Shown here one piece after another: positions 19,710 through 27,322 of a DNA stretch of 64,000 nucleotides. Location: the NCBI GenBank assembly GCA_031277855.1, contig JAITLO010000019.1, positions 1 to 64,000 of the forward strand. The letters run 5' to 3'. The notes below the pieces were generated by a model. That model searched no databases and had not been told where the DNA came from. It was given only the letters and a program-made list of their open reading frames with translations. Within the stretch, counting starts at the first letter, position 1; the number at the start of each line of letters is the position of its first letter. Both the position numbers and the translations under genes were made by a program. Source of the DNA: Acidovorax sp. Lineage in GTDB: Bacteria > Pseudomonadota > Gammaproteobacteria > Burkholderiales > Burkholderiaceae_C.

Positions 19710-20500
19710 CCGAGTCCACCAAATCCGTGCTGACCACCGCATCGGGCATTGTTTTGCCGCCCGAGCCGGCTGTTTTGCGTGTGGCCACCTACAACATCCA
19801 CAAAGGGGTGCAAGGGCTGGGGCCCACGCGGCGGCTGGAAATCCACAACCTGGGCCACGCCGTGGAGCAGCTCGATGCCGACATCGTCTGCCTGCAGGAA
19901 GTGCGCAAGATGAACCGCAAGGAAGAGCAGTACTTCGAGCGCTGGCCCAAGGTGTCGCAGGCCGAGTTTCTGGCCCCCGAAGGCTATGAGTCGGTCTACC
20001 GCACCAATGCCTACACCAAGGATGGCGAGCATGGCAACGCCTTGCTCACGCGCTGGCCCGTCAAGGGCAGCAACCACATCGATATTTCTGACCACCGCTT
20101 TGAGCAGCGCGGCCTGCTGCATGTGGAGGTGGAGGTGCGTGGCCGGGCCGTGCATGCCATCGTGGTCCATCTGGGCCTGATCCCTGGCAGCCGCGTGCGC
20201 CAGATCCAGGCGCTGCAGCAGTTCATAGAACGCGAGGTGCCGCCCGGTGCACCCCTGGTGGTTGCGGGCGACTTCAACGACTGGGGAACGCACATCAAGC
20301 GCCTGCTGGCCAGCTACGGCCTGTACGAATTCGAGGCCGATGGCCTGAGCGCGCTGACCTACCCCTCGCGCCTGCCGCTGGCCCAGCTGGACCATGTCTA
20401 CGTGCGCGGCATGACGCCCACCGGCTTGATCGTGCCCCAGGGCCGCATCTGGTGGCGCATGTCCGACCATTTGCCGTTGATTGCGGAATTTCATATATAA
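19706..20500 (+). CDS. endonuclease/exonuclease/phosphatase (EEP) family hydrolase
   Basis: A 264-residue EEP-fold metal-dependent hydrolase. Signature blocks are visible: RVATYNIHKG near residue 28, DADIVCLQEVR near 61, VVHLGLIPGSRVRQIQAL near 160, VVAGDFNDWG near 190, and LDHVYVRG plus MSDHLPLIAEF at the C terminus, giving the catalytic Asn, Glu, Asp, His and Asp-His set. Substrate could be DNA, a phospholipid headgroup or an inositol phosphate. The start overlaps the nudB stop by four bases. An R1 repeat follows the stop. Confidence 0.85.
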   Translation: MTESTKSVLTTASGIVLPPEPAVLRVATYNIHKGVQGLGPTRRLEIHNLGHAVEQLDADIVCLQEVRKMNRKEEQYFERWPKVSQAEFLAPEGYESVYRTNAYTKDGEHGNALLTRWPVKGSNHIDISDHRFEQRGLLHVEVEVRGRAVHAIVVHLGLIPGSRVRQIQALQQFIEREVPPGAPLVVAGDFNDWGTHIKRLLASYGLYEFEADGLSALTYPSRLPLAQLDHVYVRGMTPTGLIVPQGRIWWRMSDHLPLIAEFHI

Positions 20501-20504
20501 GGAC

Positions 20505-20612
20505 ACCCCCCTGAGGCGCTGCGCGCCTTCCCCCCGCTCTCGCGTCGCTGCGCTCGCGGGCAGGGGGACGACACCGGCGCGGCGGGGCGGCCCTTGCGCG
20601 ATGTCTCTGGCG
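20505..20612 (+). repeat. R1 intergenic repeat, copy c (after EEP gene)
   Basis: Starts CCCCCCTGAGGCGC five bases after the stop. First stem AGGCGC/GCGCCT with loop TGC. This copy has an insert rich in CGCTCGCG between the C-run and G-run arms, then the conserved GGCGCGGCGGGGCGGCCC block. Confidence 0.85.
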
Positions 20613-20740
20613 TGGGGGCGGTGCCAGCACTGTGTGGCGGCGCGGCCGGCGTAGGCCGCTTGCGCGGCAGTTCTGACTTGGGCCGTGCCGGTTTTATGTG
20701 TTGGGCCTGATTGAGGACTTGCTGGGGAGCCTTGGGTGTT

Positions 20741-20778
20741 GCCCCTTCCCCCACCGGGGGAAGGTGGGGATGGGGGCT
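20741..20778 (-). repeat. R4 C/G-rich repeat, copy 1
   Basis: On the minus strand it reads AGCCCCCATCCCCACC, then TTCCCCC and GGGGGAAGGGG, matching the block at 33303-33340 with few differences. A further C/G-rich hairpin lies at about 20790-20835. Together with R1 copy c and an R3-like motif (TAAATAGCTTGTAATGC near 20913), these repeats fill most of the 495-bp gap before folE. Confidence 0.6.
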
Positions 20779-20996
20779 GGCCCCGGCCCCTGTATGTCTC
20801 CCTCGCCCGCTGGCGGGAGAGGGCAGGGGTGAGGGCAGGCTTTCCTCACTGCACGCGCCAGCTTGGCAGCGCAGGGCTGGCCAGCACTGTCGCGCAGGCT
20901 GTTGTTTGCTATTAAATAAATAGCTTGTAATGCAGTGTGGGCTTGCTGTGGGCTGTGTATTCCCTGTTGCTTACATGTTGGCGATTCACTGGTACC

Positions 20997-21734
20997 ATGC
21001 CGGGCATGTTTAGTGATCTGGCTGCCGACAACATGACTCCTGTGAACCCGGACGAGGGTACCCCCGTCTCCGTGAAGATCCGCGAGCGGATCACGGCAGC
21101 CCGCAAGCGCTTTAATGCCAATGACAATATCGCCGAGTTCATTGAACCGGGCGAGTTGGAAAAGCTGCTTGACGAGGTCGAAGTCAAGATGCAGGGCGTG
21201 CTCGATAGCATGGTGATCGACACCGCCAACGACCACAACACCAAGAGCACGGCCCGGCGTGTGGCCAAGATGTATTTGAACGAGGTTTTCAAGGGCCGCT
21301 ATGTGCAGGCGCCTGCGATCACCGAATTCCCCAATGCCGAGCGCCTGAATGAGCTGATGATTGTCGGCCCCATCACCGTGCGCAGCGCCTGCAGCCACCA
21401 TCTGTGCCCGGTGATTGGCAAGATCTGGATTGGCGTGCTGCCCAATGAGCATACCAATGTGATTGGCCTGTCCAAATACGCGCGCTTGGTGGACTGGGTC
21501 ATGGGCCGCCCACAGATCCAGGAAGAGGCCGTGGTGCAACTGGCCGATCTGATCATGGAGAAAACCCAGCCCGATGGTCTGGCCATCGTGATGGAAGCAT
21601 CGCATTTCTGCATGTCCTGGCGCGGCGTGCGCGAAATGGACAGCAAAATGCTGAACTCGGTGATGCGTGGCGCTTTCCTCAAGGATGCCAATCTGCGCCG
21701 CGAGTTCTTGTCGCTGATTCCTGGAAGGAGTTAA
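20997..21734 (+). CDS. folE: folE, GTP cyclohydrolase I
   Basis: A 245-residue enzyme converting GTP to dihydroneopterin triphosphate, first step of folate synthesis. The zinc-site blocks are visible: SACSHHLCPV (Cys and His ligands) near residue 132 and ASHFCMSWRGVRE (third ligand Cys) near 203. The active-site region VIGLSKYARLV also fits. The start is uncertain: ATG codons occur at 20997, 21006 and 21033, and the first 30 residues are not conserved. It is followed by a BLUF photoreceptor gene after only three bases, implying one transcript. Confidence 0.93.
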   Translation: MPGMFSDLAADNMTPVNPDEGTPVSVKIRERITAARKRFNANDNIAEFIEPGELEKLLDEVEVKMQGVLDSMVIDTANDHNTKSTARRVAKMYLNEVFKGRYVQAPAITEFPNAERLNELMIVGPITVRSACSHHLCPVIGKIWIGVLPNEHTNVIGLSKYARLVDWVMGRPQIQEEAVVQLADLIMEKTQPDGLAIVMEASHFCMSWRGVREMDSKMLNSVMRGAFLKDANLRREFLSLIPGRS

Positions 21735-21737
21735 GCC

Positions 21738-22160
21738 ATGTTGGTGCGCCTGCTCTATGCCAGCCGCGCGGTCGATGCCTCGCCAGCGGCCATTGAAGCT
21801 ATTCTTGCCCAGTCACGCGAGCACAACCTCAGCAAGGGGTTGACCGGTGTGTTGTGCTATGGCGGCGGTGTGTTCCTGCAGGCCATTGAAGGCGGGCGCA
21901 GCGCCGTCAGCCATCTCTTTAGCACGCTGCAGCACGATGCCCGCCATAAGGATGTGGAGCTGCTGCAGTTCCAGGAGATCGAGGAGCGCCGCTTCAGTGG
22001 CTGGACCATGGGCGTGGTGAATCTGAACAAGCTCAACCATTCCATCTTGCTCAAATATTCCGAAAAAGCCGAGCTCGATCCCTACGCCGTCTCCGGCAAG
22101 GTGTCGTTTGCCTTGCTGGAAGAGCTGATGGCCACGGCCTCCATCATTGGCCGGGCATGA
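21738..22160 (+). CDS. short BLUF-domain blue-light photoreceptor
   Basis: A 140-residue single-domain BLUF protein that should bind FAD. The residues forming the flavin photocycle appear at the right spacing: Tyr7 (RLLYASR), Asn30 and Gln48 (FLQAIEG), with the tryptophan of FSGWTMG near residue 92. The last 35 residues are a helical cap. Short BLUF proteins act by light-dependent protein-protein contact, for example on cyclic-di-GMP enzymes or regulators; no partner is encoded next to it. It starts three bases after folE and is followed by a terminator, so it is in a two-gene unit with GTP cyclohydrolase. Confidence 0.9.
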   Translation: MLVRLLYASRAVDASPAAIEAILAQSREHNLSKGLTGVLCYGGGVFLQAIEGGRSAVSHLFSTLQHDARHKDVELLQFQEIEERRFSGWTMGVVNLNKLNHSILLKYSEKAELDPYAVSGKVSFALLEELMATASIIGRA

Positions 22161-22206
22161 AGTTGCAGCACTGACGTTTTCCATTGCCAGCTGCCAAAGC
22201 TGGTCC

Positions 22207-22233
22207 AGGGGCCATGGGCCCCTTTGTTTTTTG
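22207..22233 (+). terminator. intrinsic terminator after folE-BLUF
   Basis: AGGGGCC-ATG-GGCCCCT hairpin (22207-22223) followed by TTGTTTTTTG. It separates the folE-BLUF unit from the EamA gene. Confidence 0.85.
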
Positions 22234-22252
22234 TCTCGGGTGTGTCGTTGTT

Positions 22253-23134
22253 ATGAGTCTGCAGGCATTTGCGCTGATCATCGTGGCCGGTCTGATCCAC
22301 GCGGGGTGGAACGTGGCGGCCAAGAAAGCGGGGGGCGATTCCCGCTTTGCCTTTTTCACCTCCTTCATCATGATGCTGATCTGGGCTCCGCTGGGCTGGT
22401 GGATGGGCCGGGACGTGGTGGGGCACTGGGGCCAGGCCGAGTGGGCGGTGGTGCTGGTCAGCGGGCTGCTGCATGTGGCGTATTACGTGATCTTGCTGCG
22501 TGGCTACCGCCATGCGGATCTGACGGTGGTCTACCCCCTGGCGCGGGGCAGCGGGCCGCTGATGTCGTCCATGGTGGCGATTCTCTTCCTGGGCGAGCAG
22601 ATCTCCGCCCTGGGCGTGGCCGGTATTGCCGGCGTGGTGCTGGGGGTGTTCTTCATCGCCGGCGGGCCGGCCCTGCTGCGCCCTCGTACCGACCCCGAAG
22701 CCAGGCTGCGCCTGCGCCGCGGCCTGTTGTATGGCGTGGCCACCGGCATCTTTATTGCCAGCTACACCGTGGTGGATGGCTATGGCGTGCGCCTGCTGCT
22801 GATGTCACCCATCTTGATCGACTACATGGGCAATTTTGTGCGCGTGTTTTTGCTGGCCCCCGTGGTGCTGCGCGACCTGCCCGAAGCCCGCCGCCTGTGG
22901 GCGCTGCAATGGCGCTGGGCCATGCTGGTGGCCCTGGTCAGCCCCATTGCCTATGTGCTGGTGCTGTATGCCATGCAGACGGCTCCCATGTCCCATGTGG
23001 CGCCGGCGCGTGAAGTGTCCATGCTGTTTGCCGCGCTGATTGGCGGCCATCTGCTGAACGAGGGCGACCGCGCGGTGCGCATCTTTGGTGCGCTGCTGAT
23101 TGCGTTGGGGGTGACGGCGTTGGCGCTGGGGTAG
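22253..23134 (+). CDS. EamA/DMT family transporter
   Basis: A 293-residue inner-membrane protein with about ten hydrophobic helices arranged as two EamA repeats (residues 4-140 and 160-293), as in drug/metabolite exporters. The ATG at 22253 (MSLQAFALIIVAGLIHAGWN) fits the family start; upstream in-frame codons run through the terminator. The substrate is unknown. An R1 repeat begins right after the stop. Confidence 0.85.
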   Translation: MSLQAFALIIVAGLIHAGWNVAAKKAGGDSRFAFFTSFIMMLIWAPLGWWMGRDVVGHWGQAEWAVVLVSGLLHVAYYVILLRGYRHADLTVVYPLARGSGPLMSSMVAILFLGEQISALGVAGIAGVVLGVFFIAGGPALLRPRTDPEARLRLRRGLLYGVATGIFIASYTVVDGYGVRLLLMSPILIDYMGNFVRVFLLAPVVLRDLPEARRLWALQWRWAMLVALVSPIAYVLVLYAMQTAPMSHVAPAREVSMLFAALIGGHLLNEGDRAVRIFGALLIALGVTALALG

Positions 23135-23220
23135 CCCCCCTGAGTCGCCTGCGGCGCCTTCCCCCCAGGGGGACGACAGCCTCGCGGCGGGGCGGCCCTT
23201 GCTCGCTGTCTCTGGCTTTG
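23135..23220 (+). repeat. R1 intergenic repeat, copy d (after EamA gene)
   Basis: Begins CCCCCCTGAGTCGCC at the base after the stop codon. The first stem is CGCC/GGCG with a T/C mismatch below it, then CCCCCC/GGGGG and the conserved GCGGCGGGGCGGCCCTTG block. Confidence 0.85.
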
Positions 23221-23264
23221 GGCCGCGCCAGTTTCATGTGTTATGGGTGCCCAGGAAACGCCAG

Positions 23265-23326
23265 GGGTGAAAACAATGAAATGGCTTGTACTGCTTTGTC
23301 CTATTGCATAGATAGCTATGGTTTTT
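23265..23326. repeat. R3 motif pair
   Basis: AATGAAATGGCTTGTACTGC and, about 28 bp on, ATAGATAGCTATGGTTTTTG form an inverted arrangement like that at 8605-8700. It sits just upstream of the small secreted protein gene. Confidence 0.5.
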
Positions 23327-23337
23327 GGAGTTTTTGA

Positions 23338-23532
23338 ATGATGCGACGACAGACTGTGTATGTAGCTGCCCTGGCGCTGGGTTTATGGGGTGCGGTGGCC
23401 CAGGCCGCGCCTGCGCCCTGGTATTGGTGGGTGAGCAAGGTCGATGAGCAGCGGGTTTGCGCCCAGTCCATGCCGGAGCAGGGTTGGGAGCGGGCCGAGG
23501 GGCCGTTCACGCGCTCCGATTGCCAGCGCTGA
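23338..23532 (+). CDS. small secreted protein, 64 aa
   Basis: Not a recognised family. A signal peptide is clear (MMRRQTVYVAALALGLWGAVAQA, cleavage near residue 23), leaving about 41 residues beginning APAPWYWWVSK and containing two cysteines (residues 41 and 62) that could pair in the periplasm. GGAG lies upstream of the ATG at fair spacing. A LysE-type gene follows on the same strand 26 bp later. Short length limits certainty. Confidence 0.55.
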   Translation: MMRRQTVYVAALALGLWGAVAQAAPAPWYWWVSKVDEQRVCAQSMPEQGWERAEGPFTRSDCQR

Positions 23533-23558
23533 GTGGGCGCATCAACCGAGTTTTGTCC

Positions 23559-24206
23559 ATGCCGTCTTTGGAATCGCTGACCACCTTTTTTGGCATTGCC
23601 GTGTTGCTGGCTTTGACGCCGGGGCCGGACAATATTTTTGTGTTGCTGCAATCTGCCCAACGTGGCTGGCGTGCCGGGCTGGCGGTGGTGCTGGGTTTGA
23701 CGGCTGGGGTGGCTGTGCACACCACGGCCGTGGCCCTGGGCCTGGCGGCCCTGTTTGCCGCATCGGCCACGGCTTTTACCGTGCTCAAGTGGTGCGGTGC
23801 GGCCTATCTGAGCTATCTGGCCTGGGGCGCGCTGCGGGCACCGGTTTCCGCCAGCGAAGGCCCGGCGCTGCAGGTGCGCGACCAGCGCTTGTCGCTGCGC
23901 GAGGCCTTGCGCATGGTGGGGCGCGGCCTGGTGATGAACCTCACCAATCCCAAGGTACTGATCTTTTTTCTGGCCTTTTTGCCCCAGTTCGCCAACCCGG
24001 CACTGGGCCCGGTGGCGCCGCAGATTGCGGCCTATGGTGCCGTTTTCATGGCTGCCACTTTGCTGGTGTTTGGCTCCATCGCCTGCTTCAGCGGGCTGTT
24101 CGGCACCATGTTGCAACGCTCGGCCCGTGCCCAGTGGTGGCTCAATCGCCTGGCTGGCGTGGTGTTTCTGGGCATGGCGCTGCGTTTGGCCACCACGCAG
24201 CGCTGA
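23559..24206 (+). CDS. LysE/RhtB family amino-acid exporter
   Basis: A 215-residue inner-membrane protein with about six hydrophobic helices. The family signature is seen near residue 18: LALTPGPDNIFVLLQSAQRGWRAG. Members export amino acids such as lysine, threonine or homoserine lactone; the cargo here is unknown. The ATG at 23559 gives the family-typical start MPSLESLTTFFGIAVLLAL. Confidence 0.88.
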   Translation: MPSLESLTTFFGIAVLLALTPGPDNIFVLLQSAQRGWRAGLAVVLGLTAGVAVHTTAVALGLAALFAASATAFTVLKWCGAAYLSYLAWGALRAPVSASEGPALQVRDQRLSLREALRMVGRGLVMNLTNPKVLIFFLAFLPQFANPALGPVAPQIAAYGAVFMAATLLVFGSIACFSGLFGTMLQRSARAQWWLNRLAGVVFLGMALRLATTQR

Positions 24207-24266
24207 TCTAGCACTGCGTGGCACCAGCAGGTGTCAAAGGTGTTGGTCAAAAAGAGCCTGATCAGG

Positions 24267-24692
24267 TCATGAGGAGACCGTGGCCGCGCTGGTGCGCTCC
24301 ATTTGTGCCTGTTGGTAGCGAAACTCTTGGCTGAGGCCACCATAACCATAGGCGGTAGCACGGGCATCGACGATGTGGGCATAAGACACAGGGTGCAGCC
24401 GCTCAAACAACGCTGCCATGGCGCTGTAGACCGCTTGCAGATAGGCCGCTTTTTCGGCCTTGGTGTTGGTCTCGTCGGTGATGGTGATGCACAGGTGGAA
24501 GGCGGATTGCTGCAACGCTTGCAGGGACTGCCCGGCCACAAACCAGTCGTTGGCAGGTATGTGCTGCAGGGCCACGGAAATTAATCCCGGGTCTTTGCCC
24601 AATAGCTCTGCCGTCAACGCGCTGATATGTGCCACGGCCTGGGCGCTGCGGGCACTGGCATTGCCCGAAATTTGCAACTGGATATGGGGCAT
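24267..24692 (-). CDS. tautomerase-superfamily protein
   Basis: A 141-residue protein of the tautomerase superfamily. Met is followed by Pro (MPHIQLQISGNA), so the mature protein would expose the catalytic N-terminal proline. Two beta-alpha-beta units can be followed, the second around FHLCITITDETNTKAEKAAYLQAVYSAM, so it is a fused two-unit form rather than a 62-residue 4-OT subunit. The substrate is unknown. It is transcribed divergently from a LysR gene across a 95-bp region with a long inverted repeat, so LysR control is likely. Confidence 0.75.
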   Translation of the reverse strand: MPHIQLQISGNASARSAQAVAHISALTAELLGKDPGLISVALQHIPANDWFVAGQSLQALQQSAFHLCITITDETNTKAEKAAYLQAVYSAMAALFERLHPVSYAHIVDARATAYGYGGLSQEFRYQQAQMERTSAATVSS

Positions 24693-24738
24693 GGAAAGCT
24701 CCTGGAGGGTGGTGAAGGCCCGCAGTGTGCGGCTTGCC

Positions 24739-24794
24739 TATCCATTTGAAAAACGGGAAGATTTGTTGGATATCACCTGTTTTTCGGATGGATA
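24739..24794. promoter_or_regulatory. inverted repeat, probable LysR operator
   Basis: TATCCATTTGAAAAACGGG at 24739-24757 is repeated in inverse at 24776-24794 (minus strand TATCCATCCGAAAAACAGG), 16 of 19 bases identical, with 18 bases between. It fills the gap between the divergent tautomerase and LysR genes, where LysR proteins normally bind. The right arm covers the first possible LysR start codon at 24788. Confidence 0.7.
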
Positions 24795-25666
24795 AAACCA
24801 TGCAAGGATTCGATCTGGCCCAGCTGTACAGCCTGCGCGTGGTGGCCGAGGCCGGCAGCCTGACGGCGGCCGCGCCGCGGTTGTTTTTGTCGCAATCGGC
24901 GGTGAGCGAGCACATGCGCAAGCTGGAGGCTGCCTGCGGTCAGCCGTTGCTGTTGCGCAGCAAGGCCGGGGTGGTGTTGACGCCGGCAGGCACACGGCTG
25001 TTGGCCCATGCGCAGCGCATCTTGGCGCTGTCTGAGCAAGCCTGGAATGATCTGTGCGGCCCGCAGCTGCAAGGTCATGTGCGCCTGGGCGTGAGCGATT
25101 ATTTTCGTCCCCAGGCCTTGGCTTCTATGTTGGCCCATGTGGCCGAGGTCCATCCCGGGCTCCGGCTGCATGTGCAGGTGATGCACAGCAGCCAGGTGCG
25201 CAGCATGTGGCTGCAAGGGGCGCTGGACCTGGGGCTGTGCATGCAACTGGAGGACGAGGCCGTCGAAGGCGCCAGCACCTTGTGCCGCGAGGCACTGCAC
25301 TGGGTGGCCGCGCCACATGCCGTGTTCCCGCAGGGCCGGCCTGTGCCGCTGGTGTTGTTGCCCGAGCATTGCGCTTTGCACCACTTGGCCGTGCAGTGTC
25401 TGGCCAGCCAAGGCCAAGCCTATGAGGTGGTGCATCTGGTCACGGGTGTGGCAGGGCTGCAGGCGGCCATCGCCGCAGGCCTGGGTGTGGGCTGTGTGAA
25501 TGCATCGGCCATGGGCCAGGGCATGGAACTCTGGCAGACGCCGCTGCCAAAGACGGCCTGGCCGGCGCTGCCGGACGTGCGTTTTCAGCTGCTACCGTTG
25601 CACGCGGGTGCCCCCAGCCTGCTGGCGCAGGTGAGGCAGGCGCTGCTCAGTCAGTGGTCTGCATAG
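24788..25666 (+). CDS. LysR-type transcriptional regulator
   Basis: A 292-residue LysR regulator. The winged helix-turn-helix is at residues 8-65 (VVAEAGSLTAAAPRLFLSQSAVSEHMRKLE), followed by the periplasmic-binding-protein-like effector domain. It most likely controls the divergent tautomerase gene and itself. Start codons at 24788 and 24800 are both possible; the later one would leave the right operator arm outside the gene and matches the usual N-terminal length. Its last 20 bases overlap the end of the convergent amidase gene. Confidence 0.9.
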   Translation: MDKTMQGFDLAQLYSLRVVAEAGSLTAAAPRLFLSQSAVSEHMRKLEAACGQPLLLRSKAGVVLTPAGTRLLAHAQRILALSEQAWNDLCGPQLQGHVRLGVSDYFRPQALASMLAHVAEVHPGLRLHVQVMHSSQVRSMWLQGALDLGLCMQLEDEAVEGASTLCREALHWVAAPHAVFPQGRPVPLVLLPEHCALHHLAVQCLASQGQAYEVVHLVTGVAGLQAAIAAGLGVGCVNASAMGQGMELWQTPLPKTAWPALPDVRFQLLPLHAGAPSLLAQVRQALLSQWSA

Positions 25667-27062
25667 CGGGAGGCTGTGGCCATGCCGGTAGCGGTGCGCG
25701 TAGCTGCTCAAAAGCGCGGGCGACTTGCAGCACGCCCAGATCATCAAAGCGGGCGCCGGTAATTTGCAGGCCTATGGGCAGGCCCTGGCTGGACAGGGCG
25801 CAGGGTACAGAAATCGCGGGCTGCTCCGACATATTGAAGGGCACGGTGAAGGCAATGTGCTCCAACGGGCGCAGCGGGTCGTTGGTGGGGGCGGCCAGCT
25901 CGGCATCGAAGGCGGTGATGGGTGCCACGGGCGAGAGTACATAGTCGAATGCCGCGCAGGCCTGCACCGTGGCCTGGCGGGTGCGGAAGAACTGGTGCTG
26001 GGCCGCGAATACCGCCGTGGCCGTCAAGGCATGGGCGCTGTCTGCCCATTGGCGGATAAAGGGCAGAACCTTGGCCTGTTGTGCGACGGGCATGGCCTGC
26101 AGGTCCATATGGGAGCGCATGCGCCAGAAGTGGTCCATGCCATCCAGCATGTCACGGCCCAAAAACGGTGCCATGGGCGTGACGATGGCGCCGGCTTCTT
26201 CGAACAGCCGGGCGGCCTGTTCCACGGCCTGGCGCACTTCGGGCTCCACGGGCAGGCCGCAGCCTGCATCCAGCAGCAGGCCTATGCGCAGGCCGCGCAG
26301 CCGCTGCAGGCCGGGGGCCAGTTGCTGCCAGGCGATGTGCTGGGGTGGCAGGGCCATGCAGTCGCAGGCATCGGGCTGGGCCAGCACCATCATCATCAGC
26401 GCAGCGTCTTCCACGCTGCGCGTCATGGGGCCGGCGCAGCGGCCGGTATAGGGCGGGTCGATGGGGATGCGGCCTAGGCTGGGCTTGAAGCCCACAATGC
26501 CGCACCAGCTGGCGGGCAGGCGTATAGAGCCACCGATATCGGTGCCCACATGCAGCGGGCCATAGCCAGCGGCTGCTGCGGCGCCGGCACCGGCGCTGGA
26601 GCCGCCCGGGCCCTTGGATAGATCCCAGGGGTTGCGGGCCGTGGCATGAAAGCTGGAAAGCCCGGAGGACAGCATGCCAAAGTCGGGCATGGTGGTCTTG
26701 GCCCAGAGCAGGGCGCCTGCCTCGCGCAGGCGGGCGGAGGGCGGGGCATCGGCCGCTGCCGCGGTGAGGGTGGTGGCGGCCGTGCCCAGCGGTGTGGGAT
26801 CGCCCGCCGTGGCGATGTTGTCCTTGATGGTGGTGGGCACACCATCCAGCCAGCCCTGGGGGCTGCGCTGCATCCACCGGGCCTCGCTGGCGCGGGCTTG
26901 CGCCAGCGAGGCCTCGGGCCGGTAGAGGTAGGTCGCATGCAGGCTGGGCTCCCAGCGCTCCACCTGCGCTATGACGGACTGCATGACCTCCACAGGGGAC
27001 AGCTGATGGGCCATATAAGCCTGCAGCAGTTGGGTGGCGCTTAGATGGTGCAACTCGCTCAT
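25647..27062 (-). CDS. amidase (amidase signature family)
   Basis: A 471-residue enzyme of the amidase signature family that hydrolyses carboxamides. The Ser-cisSer-Lys triad is visible: Lys in VPTTIKDN (near residue 80), the Gly/Ser-rich block GPGGSSAGAGAAAAAG (near 150) and the nucleophile region TDIGGSIRLPAS (near 176). GGAGAG precedes the ATG at 27062. It lies downstream of a dppBCDFA-type importer on the same strand, 260 bp after the binding-protein gene with an R2 hairpin between, so it may process an imported amide or peptide; that link is inference. Confidence 0.9.
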   Translation of the reverse strand: MSELHHLSATQLLQAYMAHQLSPVEVMQSVIAQVERWEPSLHATYLYRPEASLAQARASEARWMQRSPQGWLDGVPTTIKDNIATAGDPTPLGTAATTLTAAAADAPPSARLREAGALLWAKTTMPDFGMLSSGLSSFHATARNPWDLSKGPGGSSAGAGAAAAAGYGPLHVGTDIGGSIRLPASWCGIVGFKPSLGRIPIDPPYTGRCAGPMTRSVEDAALMMMVLAQPDACDCMALPPQHIAWQQLAPGLQRLRGLRIGLLLDAGCGLPVEPEVRQAVEQAARLFEEAGAIVTPMAPFLGRDMLDGMDHFWRMRSHMDLQAMPVAQQAKVLPFIRQWADSAHALTATAVFAAQHQFFRTRQATVQACAAFDYVLSPVAPITAFDAELAAPTNDPLRPLEHIAFTVPFNMSEQPAISVPCALSSQGLPIGLQITGARFDDLGVLQVARAFEQLRAPLPAWPQPPAMQTTD

Positions 27063-27161
27063 ATCTCTCCTTGGCGGCCCGGAGGCCTTCTGCATGTCAA
27101 CAAAACAAGGAAAACCGGCCTGCATGGACTGCTGGAGCGGGCCAGGGCAGTGTGGCGGGCG

Positions 27162-27320
27162 CTGAGCCTCACTCCACAACGGTCAGACAGCGCTTCAGGC
27201 GCGGCGCCTCGCCCGCCGACAGTACTTCGGTACGGCAAGGGCGAGCAACAAAGCATGAAGCGCTGTATGGCCGCCTCCAAAGAGAATGCATGCGAAGCTC
27301 AGCATGCCTTCCGTGAGGCG
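27162..27320 (+). repeat. R2 hairpin repeat, copy A
   Basis: A nested inverted repeat between the amidase and the binding-protein gene. The outer arms CAGCGCTT/AAGCGCTG lie at 27188-27195 and 27258-27265, the middle arms CTCGCCC/GGGCGAG at 27208-27214 and 27239-27245, and the apex is GTAC-TTCG-GTAC at 27222-27233. Flanks CACAACGGTCAGA and TATGGCCG are shared with the other copies. Confidence 0.85.
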
Positions 27321-27322
27321 TT

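Noticed and set aside
27162..27320. R2 hairpins as CRISPR repeats or an insertion sequence
   Set aside because: Copies are dispersed single units without spacers, and no transposase frame is present in or next to them.
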